DNA of 12,550 nt, taken from positions 1-12,550 of the forward strand of contig DAOTWP010000206.1 of the NCBI GenBank assembly GCA_034435675.1, in the 5' to 3' direction. Made by a program: the position numbers and the translations under genes. Positions 1-5,306 of this stretch are shown here, one piece after another. Source of the DNA: DAOTWP01 sp034435675. Lineage in GTDB: Bacteria; Chloroflexota; Anaerolineae; Aggregatilineales; Phototrophicaceae. The notes under the pieces were generated by a model, which did not search any database, was not told where the DNA came from, and saw only the letters and a list, made by a program, of their open reading frames with translations. Numbering within the stretch: the first letter of the stretch is position 1; every line of letters begins with the position of its first letter.

Positions 1-1587
1 GATGGCGAACCGGATGAACGCTGGCGCGAACGGCTGCGGCTGGCGGCGTTGGCGGCGCTGCAAGTGGCGGTTGCTGACGGCGACACCGAAACGCTGCTCA
101 ACTGGCTGCGGCTGATCGCGCGCGAACCGGCACAGTTTGCCCTCAGCGATGTGCTGCACAACGCCATTCTCGCCAGCCAGCCGCGTGCCGCGCAGGATGG
201 CGAACTGGGGCAAACCCTGCTGACGCTGGCAGTGCGCCGCGCGCCAACCCTGCTGGATCGGCTGCTGGCAGACGACGCCCTGCTTGATGCGCTGCCGGAG
301 GGGCCGGGGCAGGCGCTGCGCAGCGCGGGAGAAGACATCGCCCCCGCTGCCAGGCTGTCGCTGCCGCGCGAACTGTTTTTGCTGATGCTTGCGCAGGCAG
401 TCGAACGGCGCGCTGCCGCCACGCTGACACCGCCGCTGCTGGAACGCCTGTGGCTGCTGGCTGCTGAGGAAACACAGCCTGCCATGCCGGAGGCGTACCA
501 GCCATCCGCGCTGGTCAAACGTTTGCTGGAAACCAGCGCGGGCTGGCTGAAACCGGATGCGCTCGAATTTCTGATGACACGCCTGCTGCAAGCCCGCGAC
601 GATGCCCGCCTGATGCAGTTGGTCACCCACGCCGCAGAAAGCCAGCCTATCTACCCGGTGCTGGTCACGGCGCTGCAACACAGCCAGCGCAGCGCGACGG
701 ACATTCTCGATCTGGTCGGGCTGGTCAGCGCAGCGGGACTGTTCAACAGCCAGCAGGCAGTCGATACGTATGTACGGCTGCTGGGGGCGTGGGACTGGCG
801 GCGCACGGCGCTGCCGCTGGTCGAACAGCTTGCCCGCCTGCTGCAAAAGAACCCCGCGCTGACCGCCAGCCGCGAGACGCTGTGGCATCTGATGGATGTC
901 GCGGCGGAAGTCAAAAGCGATGCGATTGGGCGCGTTGGAGCGCGGCGGCTGTTCGCTGATCTGGAAAAGCAGGAGGACGATACCGTGCTCTTGCAGCAGC
1001 TTGCCGGACTGATTGACCACTTGCAGTGGAGCGCCGCCCTGCGCGCCCAGGTGATCGGCTGGTGGCGCACCTTCACCCGCCAGCAGCCCACCGCGCGCCT
1101 GCTGCGCATCGAAAAATGGCTGGACAGCAAAACCCCCAGCCCGCGCCTGGAAGAAGCGCATACGGTGGTACAGACCGTCATCGCCCTGCGCCGCCTGCTG
1201 GGGCAGCGCGACATCAAGACCTTCGCGCAGCAGCTCGCCATCACCTACGATACACTGCAAGCATTCGCCGACTCGTTTGAGCCATCCCCGCGCCAACCGA
1301 CCAGCTTTGATCAGGCGACGGTGCGCGAAGAACTGGATGCCCAGCAGGAAGGGCTGGAAGCGCACGAACGCAATATTCTGGCGAACAACTTCCGCGATGT
1401 GGCGCAGTTGATTGCCAGCATGGGCGACAGCCGCAGTAAAGGCGGCATTGTGCGCCGGGGCAATGACCTCAACCGCCAGTTGATGAGCGGCGAACACCAG
1501 CCGCAAAGCGCGGTGGATGTCATGAAATGGCTGGCGGGGTATCTGGGTGGCGTGCAGGATGACGATGGCGGTGGCGACGATGATTAG
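1..1587 (+). CDS. Hypothetical helical (solenoid-like) protein, 5' end outside the window
   Basis: The frame is open from base 1 with no stop before TAG at 1585-1587, so the gene almost certainly begins upstream; a TTG at 49 has no convincing ribosome binding site and should not be taken as the start. The visible 528 residues are Leu/Ala/Arg-rich and almost wholly predicted helical, with many short amphipathic helices of the kind found in HEAT/ARM-like or TPR-like solenoids. I see no signal peptide, membrane span or catalytic motif. The last part (about residues 410-500 of the visible chain) is more charged and could be a coiled coil or helical bundle. The protein ends in an acidic, glycine-broken tail of Asp residues. 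It is separated from the next gene, which is convergent, by about 250 bp. I do not recognise the family; a scaffold or protein-interaction role is only a guess from the fold type. Confidence 0.85.
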   Translation, partial: DGEPDERWRERLRLAALAALQVAVADGDTETLLNWLRLIAREPAQFALSDVLHNAILASQPRAAQDGELGQTLLTLAVRRAPTLLDRLLADDALLDALPEGPGQALRSAGEDIAPAARLSLPRELFLLMLAQAVERRAAATLTPPLLERLWLLAAEETQPAMPEAYQPSALVKRLLETSAGWLKPDALEFLMTRLLQARDDARLMQLVTHAAESQPIYPVLVTALQHSQRSATDILDLVGLVSAAGLFNSQQAVDTYVRLLGAWDWRRTALPLVEQLARLLQKNPALTASRETLWHLMDVAAEVKSDAIGRVGARRLFADLEKQEDDTVLLQQLAGLIDHLQWSAALRAQVIGWWRTFTRQQPTARLLRIEKWLDSKTPSPRLEEAHTVVQTVIALRRLLGQRDIKTFAQQLAITYDTLQAFADSFEPSPRQPTSFDQATVREELDAQQEGLEAHERNILANNFRDVAQLIASMGDSRSKGGIVRRGNDLNRQLMSGEHQPQSAVDVMKWLAGYLGGVQDDDGGGDDD

Positions 1588-1836
1588 GGCAGGTTCAGCC
1601 GGGGCAGCATGAATATACGGGCAAAACATGCTTCGCCCGTACTACGAGTGAGACACTCAGGTCGGGGAGGACTAAGCACTGCGCATGTCCGCGCTTATGC
1701 TCCGTATTTAATCGTTAAAGTGCATCATCCACTGGTTCAAGCAAACAGGTTGACGGGCAGATACTTGCAGATACTTGAAGGAAGGCGACTGATATTCAGA
1801 CCCTTCCCTGCATTCTGGCAACCTTCATTTGCCGCC
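1588..1836. other. Convergent intergenic region
   Basis: This gap lies between two converging genes and contains no believable reading frame of its own. It holds a 7-bp-stem hairpin (1616-1641, listed separately) and a 10-bp perfect tandem direct repeat, cagatacttg, at 1758-1767 and 1768-1777. Neither convergent gene has a hairpin followed by a T-run, so no classical intrinsic terminator is visible. Confidence 0.6.
1616..1641. repeat. REP-like hairpin, TACGGGC / GCCCGTA arms
   Basis: Perfect 7-bp inverted arms (1616-1622 and 1635-1641) enclose a 12-nt loop. No T-run follows on either strand, so it is not a standard intrinsic terminator, although it sits between convergent genes where a bidirectional stop would be useful. 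Read on the - strand it starts with GTACGGGC. It resembles in layout the palindromes at 2666-2684 and 5235-5260, whose flanks carry GTAGGGG, and may belong to a dispersed intergenic palindrome family. Confidence 0.5.
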
Positions 1837-2421
1837 CTATTTGGGCATCTGCTCCGCTGGAATGTCGCGCAGGCGCGGGTTAGCGGCATCGCGCGCGGAA
1901 ATCAGCGGCTTGTCCGCGCCCCAGGCGATATTCAAATCAGGGTCATTCCACGCGACCCCGAATTCATCGCGCCCGCCATCATAATAATTGTTGACCTGAT
2001 ACATCAGCGTGCAGTCGGTCAGCGCCAGATAGCCATGCGCCACGCCTTCGGGCACAAACATCCCCAGATTGCTGGTGTCCCCCAATTCCATGACCTCGGC
2101 TGCCATAAAGGTTGGCGAGTGGCGGCGTAAATCGACCATTGCGGCGCGAATGACCCCGCGCGGCACATACCAGTAGTCGATCTGCCGGAAGTGGTAATGC
2201 AGCCCGCGCAGCACCCCGGCTTTGCTGTCGGAGCGGTTGCTCTGCGCTTTGTCCCAGTTGACCCAGGGGAACCATTCGCGGCGGAAGGTTTCCATGAACT
2301 GCCCGCGTTCATCGGCAAATGCCTTGATGGTCGCGTAATAAACCCCCTGAATGCGCGTGGACTCGCGCAGGGGTGCGTTGGTAGTGATTTTTTCAAGAGT
2401 CATCAGCGGTTCTCGTGCCAT
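1837..2421 (-). CDS. dTDP-4-dehydrorhamnose 3,5-epimerase (RmlC) family cupin
   Basis: RmlC enzymes epimerise C3 and C5 of dTDP-4-keto-6-deoxyglucose on the way to dTDP-rhamnose and related deoxysugars. The 194-residue product has the family's length and signature order: DERGQFMET (37-45), GVLRGLHYH (69-77), VDLRRHSPTF (96-105), PEGVAHGYLAL (124-134), YQVNNYY (141-147), WNDPDL (158-163) and LISARDAANP (173-182). By alignment from memory to Salmonella RmlC, catalytic His63, Tyr133 and Asp170 correspond to His75, Tyr141 and Asp178, all present. The loop after His75 is about four residues shorter than in Salmonella RmlC and lacks its QGKLVR-type segment, having a Tyr/Trp-rich DYWYVPRG instead, so this may be a divergent subfamily with another nucleotide-sugar substrate. 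Two starts are possible: ATG at 2421, or ATG at 2403 (residue 7), which has a weak GAG upstream. It is the only - strand gene here, and no rmlA, rmlB or rmlD lies beside it. Confidence 0.9.
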   Translation of the reverse strand: MAREPLMTLEKITTNAPLRESTRIQGVYYATIKAFADERGQFMETFRREWFPWVNWDKAQSNRSDSKAGVLRGLHYHFRQIDYWYVPRGVIRAAMVDLRRHSPTFMAAEVMELGDTSNLGMFVPEGVAHGYLALTDCTLMYQVNNYYDGGRDEFGVAWNDPDLNIAWGADKPLISARDAANPRLRDIPAEQMPK

Positions 2422-2433
2422 TCAAACGCGCTA

Positions 2434-2462
2434 ATGATAACGGGTCTGCGCGCTTTTGCCCA
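2434..2462 (-). promoter_or_regulatory. Candidate promoter for the RmlC-like gene
   Basis: Reading the - strand, TGGGCA (2462-2457, 4 of 6 matches to TTGACA) is followed after exactly 17 nt by TATCAT (2439-2434, 5 of 6 matches to TATAAT). Transcription would begin around 2426-2427, about 5 nt before the ATG at 2421 or about 24 nt before the ATG at 2403. The latter leaves room for a ribosome binding site and slightly favours the internal start. The -35 element lies inside the left arm of the hairpin repeat. Confidence 0.4.
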
Positions 2463-2569
2463 TGTGCAGCGTGGAGATGCTTGCTACCTGCCCGGCTGCG
2501 CAATGGGCTGCGCGCTTTTGCCCATGTGCAGCGTGGAGATGCTTGCTACCTGTCCGGCTGCGCAATGGG
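2446..2569. repeat. 62-bp tandem direct repeat, two copies, each unit hairpin-forming
   Basis: Copy 1 is 2446-2507 and copy 2 is 2508-2569. They differ at one base only (C at 2491, T at 2553). Within a unit, GCCCAT GTGCAGC (2458-2470) can pair with GCTGCGCAATGGGC (2495-2508) as an imperfect stem of about 13 bp around a 24-nt loop. GCGCGC at 2448-2453 can also pair with GCGCGC at 2510-2515, so the unit folds as a long interrupted palindrome. The near-identity of the copies implies a recent duplication. The array sits directly upstream of the RmlC-like gene and overlaps its candidate -35 element. Confidence 0.9.
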
Positions 2570-2599
2570 CTGCGCAATGGGCTGCGCAATGGGCTGCGC
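2558..2599. repeat. 12-bp minisatellite, three copies plus half
   Basis: The unit ctgcgcaatggg occurs at 2558-2569, 2570-2581 and 2582-2593, followed by a partial ctgcgc at 2594-2599. The same 12-mer ends the first 62-bp copy (2496-2507). The array therefore looks like slippage expansion of the right arm of the hairpin repeat. Confidence 0.92.
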
Positions 2600-2606
2600 C
2601 AACGGC

Positions 2607-2612
2607 TATAAT
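2607..2612 (+). promoter_or_regulatory. Possible -10 box (TATAAT) upstream of the membrane-protein gene
   Basis: A perfect TATAAT lies about 160 nt upstream of the ATG at 2771 on the same strand. No good -35 hexamer stands 15-19 nt upstream, where the sequence is the GC-rich minisatellite, and there is no extended TG motif. If used, it would give a leader of about 150 nt that includes the palindrome at 2666-2684. Confidence 0.3.
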
Positions 2613-2665
2613 GCTGCTGGTCACAGCACTCTAAGTACAAGCAAATTGAAAATCTTGGATGCAGA

Positions 2666-2684
2666 GGCGGGTCTCAGACCTGCC
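2666..2684. repeat. REP-like palindrome centred on GGTCTCAGACC
   Basis: Nine-base arms, GGCGGGTCT and AGACCTGCC, flank a single central C with one G-T pair, so in practice it is a stem with a small CTCAG-type loop. The right flank reads CCCCTAC, so the - strand starts GTAGGGGCAGGTCTGAG. No T-run follows, and it lies in the leader of the 2771 gene, so a terminator role is unlikely. The layout matches the palindrome at 5235-5260, which also starts with GTAGGGG. Confidence 0.55.
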
Positions 2685-2770
2685 CCTACGCAAGACAATC
2701 CCGCGAGAGTTCTGTGGTTGTACTTAACTGGCTAACACGGCAGATCCACACGCATAAGGGGACAGGCACA

Positions 2771-3574
2771 ATGAATCTCTCGCAACGCGGTGCGCCGCTG
2801 CCCTGGCTGCTGCTGGGGCTGTTCTTTGTTGCCTGCACGCTTGGGCTGCTGGCGTGGGCGGCGTTCGGGAATTCTCAGCCACTGCCTCAGGACGGTTTCA
2901 GCCCGGAGACGCTGCTGCTGCTGGCGGCAATCTGCGCGCTGCTGGGTGTGGCGAGTGTGGGTTACAGTGTCTACCTGCTGCGCAGCGCACGTGCGGCACG
3001 ATCCACACCGCTGACGCTGACGCCGGTGCAGCTCCAGACTGCCCTGCGTATGGCACTCGATTTCACCAGCGATGACTTGCAGGCAAACCGGATGGGCTTG
3101 CTCAGCGAGCGCCAGTTGGCAAAGCTGGGGCGCAGCATGGCATGGGCGCGCGGCTGCGGCATGGTCGTTAGTGTGCTGCTGCTGGTGGGGTTTCTCGGCA
3201 TGCTGGGCTATATCTTCTTTGTGCCGCCTATCGCGGAACAGACACGCGCTTCGCTGTCACAGGGACCGGGCAGCGCGCTGCTGCTGGCAGTGCCGCTGGG
3301 CAGCATCTTCCTGCTCATTCTCCGGGGCGTGGGGCGCACCCTGCGCCATAACCGCCCGCTGGGCGAACGGCGTGTTGAACAGGTCGAAGGCACAGTTATG
3401 CTGCGCATCTACGACACGCGCTATGGCAGCAGCGTCCTGCTGCGTGTGGGCGGCAGACGGTTTTACCTGACGCTGGAGCAGGCGCTGGGCTTCTGGAACG
3501 GCGGCAGCTACCGGTTGTATTATCTGCCCGCGTTTAGCTATGGCATCCTGCTCTCCGGCGAAGTTCTCATGTGA
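2771..3574 (+). CDS. Uncharacterised four-span membrane protein
   Basis: The product has 267 residues. I chose ATG 2771 over a GTG at 2714 because AAGGGG at 2756-2761 is a good ribosome binding site 9 nt upstream, and the extra 19 residues would precede the first membrane span with no sign of conservation. Predicted membrane spans are near residues 12-33, 46-70, 130-152 and 167-185. Between spans 2 and 3 is a soluble loop with ANRMGLLSERQ (105-115), which resembles a motif I recall from uncharacterised bacterial membrane proteins. The roughly 75-residue tail after span 4 looks like a small beta domain (EGTVMLRIYDTRYG, then GGRRFYLT and YRLYYLPAFSYGILLSGE). It ends 30 nt before the next gene, which has its own promoter signal. 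No enzymatic motif is visible; a sensor or envelope role cannot be distinguished. Confidence 0.85.
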   Translation: MNLSQRGAPLPWLLLGLFFVACTLGLLAWAAFGNSQPLPQDGFSPETLLLLAAICALLGVASVGYSVYLLRSARAARSTPLTLTPVQLQTALRMALDFTSDDLQANRMGLLSERQLAKLGRSMAWARGCGMVVSVLLLVGFLGMLGYIFFVPPIAEQTRASLSQGPGSALLLAVPLGSIFLLILRGVGRTLRHNRPLGERRVEQVEGTVMLRIYDTRYGSSVLLRVGGRRFYLTLEQALGFWNGGSYRLYYLPAFSYGILLSGEVLM

Positions 3575-3591
3575 GTTGCGCGCAAATTCGT

Positions 3592-3597
3592 TATAAT
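3592..3597 (+). promoter_or_regulatory. -10 box placed for a leaderless transcript
   Basis: A perfect TATAAT is followed by exactly 7 nt (cgcgcgc) and then the ATG at 3605. That places the expected transcription start on or one base before the A of the start codon. No Shine-Dalgarno sequence precedes this ATG, unlike most neighbouring genes. No convincing -35 hexamer is present 15-19 nt upstream. Together these point to a leaderless mRNA starting here. Confidence 0.6.
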
Positions 3598-3604
3598 CGC
3601 GCGC

Positions 3605-4180
3605 ATGACCACAACAACACCGACCACCTACCGACATCCCAAACCTGCACAGCAGCGGCTGACCCACTTCGGCGCGGCACTGCTGCTGTTGGTCATGCTG
3701 CTGGCGGTCATCGGGCAGCTTGTGCTGGTCTTCAGCGGTGTGCCCGGCGTGTTCCTGATTACCGCCGTGCTGACCGCCCTGCTGATGCTGCCAGTGCTGA
3801 TGTTGATCAGCGCGGCACCGCCGGTCACGTTGAGCAGCGCAGGCATTACGCTGCACCCGCACATCTGGCGTGAACGCTTTGTGCGCTGGGAGCAGGTGCG
3901 CGCTGTGAAACCGTACCCCCTGCTGCCGCCCACTGATACAGAAGTCGTGCGCCGCGCGGCGGTGGGGCGCAGGAAATACCGCCCCGCCCAGGGGATCATG
4001 CTGGTGATTCCCGCGCTGCCGCCGCAGTACCGCGTCACTGGCTTCTTTGCCGGGGAAAAAGTCGCCCCGGTGATTGCCCTGACCAACCGCACGCATGTTG
4101 ACTATGAGCGTCTTGAACAACAGGTCAAACAGTATCTGAAAACCGTTTTGTCTGACAAGCAGAGGGAAAGCAGCTCATGA
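3605..4180 (+). CDS. Two-span membrane protein with PH-like (bPH) C-terminal domain
   Basis: The product has 191 residues. Two hydrophobic spans (about 23-45 and 48-70) follow a Thr-rich N terminus. The rest (about 73-178) looks like a bacterial PH-type beta domain: PVTLSSAGITLHPHIW followed by VRWEQVRAVKPYPLLPP is the usual strand-turn-strand with a Trp at the start of the third strand, and the region ends in a helix (YERLEQQVKQYLKTVL). The start is supported by the -10 box 7 nt upstream and by the absence of a better alternative. Its stop overlaps the start of the downstream oxidoreductase gene by 4 nt (ATGA), so the two are translationally coupled. The function is unknown. Similar small membrane proteins are widespread, and the domain assignment rests on pattern only. 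Confidence 0.8.
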   Translation: MTTTTPTTYRHPKPAQQRLTHFGAALLLLVMLLAVIGQLVLVFSGVPGVFLITAVLTALLMLPVLMLISAAPPVTLSSAGITLHPHIWRERFVRWEQVRAVKPYPLLPPTDTEVVRRAAVGRRKYRPAQGIMLVIPALPPQYRVTGFFAGEKVAPVIALTNRTHVDYERLEQQVKQYLKTVLSDKQRESSS

Positions 4181-5178
4181 CCGTGCGTTACAAGAAACTG
4201 ATTGCCACGCGCTTCAGCCACAATTTCAAAGAAGCCGTTGAAGTCGTGGAGCAAGACCTGCGCGACCCCGCACCCAACGAAGTCATCGTGCGCAATCTTT
4301 ATGCGGGGATCAACACCACTGACACCAACCTGACCAGCGGGCGCGTCCATTATACATCCCCGTTCCCGCTTGATCTGGGCACAGAGGCGGCGGGCGAGGT
4401 CGTCGTGGTGGGCAGCGACGTGCAGGACATCAAAGTCGGCGACCATGTTGTGACGGCAATGCCCGGCGCGGGTTTCCGCGAATACGCCATCGTCGAGGAA
4501 AACTTCGTCGTGCCCGTGCCAGAGGCAACGCCGGAGATTCTGGGGCTGCTGGTCAGCGGTACGGCAGCGTCGATTGCCCTGGAAGTTATCGCGCGTCTGC
4601 GCAGCAGCAAAACTGTACTGGTGACAGCAGGCGCGTCCGGCAGCGGACATTACGCGGTGCAGTTGGCGCACATGGCGGATAACACGGTCATCGCCACCTG
4701 CCAGAACGAAGCACAGGCAGCGCTGCTGCGTGAACTGGGCTGCACGCGCGTGGTCAACCTGCTCGATGAAGCGCTCGACTCAGTGCTGGCGGCAGAATAT
4801 CCCGACGGGGTGGACATCGTTTACGAAACGCTGGGCGGCGAAATCTTCGATACTGCCGTTGAGCATCTGGCGGTGCGCGGTCGGCTGATCGTACATGGCT
4901 ACATCACCGAATACGGCGGGCAGACTCAGGTGATTCCGACGACGCGCATCTACAGCAAACTGTTGTGGAAGTCGGCATCAGTGCACGGCTTCCGGTTGGT
5001 GGATTACGCGCAGTTTGTCCTGCCGCATGTGCGCCACCTGATGGCGCTGCTCAATGACGGCAAGATTCGCTCAGTGATTGACCCTACCGAATTTGCCGGG
5101 CTGGAGGCAGTCCCGCGCGCAGTGGATTATCTCATTCAGGGCTACGCACGCGGCAAGGTGATCGTGCGGCTGGCATAA
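4177..5178 (+). CDS. Zinc-free MDR oxidoreductase (quinone reductase/ZADH2-like), paralogue 1
   Basis: Members of this medium-chain dehydrogenase/reductase group reduce alpha,beta-unsaturated ketones or quinones with NAD(P)H. The 333 residues have an N-terminal GroES-like half (1-120: DLGTEAAGEVVVVGS at 66-80, KVGDHV at 86-91) and a Rossmann half (about 125-270) ending with a catalytic-fold return. Zinc-binding Cys/His clusters are absent. The dinucleotide loop reads TAGASGSGHYAVQLA (150-164), against AAAGGTG in the paralogue at 7816-8817. The segment after the second strand is TCQNEAQ (174-180) instead of TCSSDDK, so the Ser and Lys that usually hold the NADPH 2'-phosphate are missing. Translation is coupled to the upstream membrane protein by an ATGA overlap, and AGAGGGA at 4161-4167 is a good ribosome binding site. 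It may prefer NADH or have lost activity; the substrate is unknown. Confidence 0.92.
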   Translation: MTVRYKKLIATRFSHNFKEAVEVVEQDLRDPAPNEVIVRNLYAGINTTDTNLTSGRVHYTSPFPLDLGTEAAGEVVVVGSDVQDIKVGDHVVTAMPGAGFREYAIVEENFVVPVPEATPEILGLLVSGTAASIALEVIARLRSSKTVLVTAGASGSGHYAVQLAHMADNTVIATCQNEAQAALLRELGCTRVVNLLDEALDSVLAAEYPDGVDIVYETLGGEIFDTAVEHLAVRGRLIVHGYITEYGGQTQVIPTTRIYSKLLWKSASVHGFRLVDYAQFVLPHVRHLMALLNDGKIRSVIDPTEFAGLEAVPRAVDYLIQGYARGKVIVRLA

Positions 5179-5234
5179 GCCGGGTAGCACGAACTTCAGC
5201 AGCCATTTGAAGACCCCGCTGTTATCGCCTGTGT

Positions 5235-5260
5235 AGGGGAGCATCTTAAGATGCTCCCCT
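5235..5260. repeat. Perfect 26-bp palindrome (REP-like)
   Basis: The arms AGGGGAGCATCTT and AAGATGCTCCCCT are exact reverse complements with no spacer, lying between the first MDR gene and the monooxygenase gene. The left flank is GTGT, so the element begins GTAGGGG. There is no T-run on either side. It could act as a Rho-independent-like pause, a processing or stabilising hairpin, or be a member of a dispersed palindrome family together with 2666-2684 and perhaps 1616-1641. Confidence 0.75.
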
Positions 5261-5306
5261 GCGTGAACAATCATCCAGTATTAAACGAGGTCTTAGGGGC
5301 AATCGT

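Larger units (their letters stand above)
2422..2770. other. Divergent intergenic region rich in repeats
   Basis: This 349-bp gap separates the - strand RmlC-like gene from the + strand membrane-protein gene, so it should carry promoters in both directions. From left to right it contains a candidate - strand promoter (2434-2462), a 62-bp tandem duplication (2446-2569), a 12-bp minisatellite (2558-2599), a TATAAT box on the + strand (2607-2612) and a REP-like palindrome (2666-2684). Open frames through the repeats only reflect the 12-bp period being a multiple of three. Confidence 0.7.

Noticed and set aside
1720..1760. tRNA-like T-arm (GGTTCAAGC)
   Set aside because: The flanking bases do not form the T-stem, and no acceptor stem or anticodon arm can be drawn around it.
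1609..2130. + strand open frame of 173 codons opposite the end of the RmlC-like gene
   Set aside because: Most of it is the reverse complement of a confidently assigned cupin gene; no ribosome binding site.
2446..2600. CRISPR array
   Set aside because: The units are directly adjacent, with no unique spacers between regular repeats, and no cas gene is present.
2415..2735. Open frames through the 12-bp and 62-bp repeats giving four-residue repeat peptides
   Set aside because: The 12-bp period keeps several frames open automatically; there is no start context or homology, and the region is better explained as repeat DNA.
2714..2770. Upstream GTG start for the 2771 membrane protein
   Set aside because: No ribosome binding site precedes it, whereas ATG 2771 has AAGGGG at a good distance.
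3257..4120. Antisense open frame of 287 codons across two membrane-protein genes
   Set aside because: It crosses two genes and their gap, is Gln/His/Ala-rich and has no recognisable motif; a reverse-strand shadow.
5235..5260. Standard intrinsic terminator
   Set aside because: The hairpin is perfect but neither side is followed by a T-run; listed as a REP-like palindrome instead.
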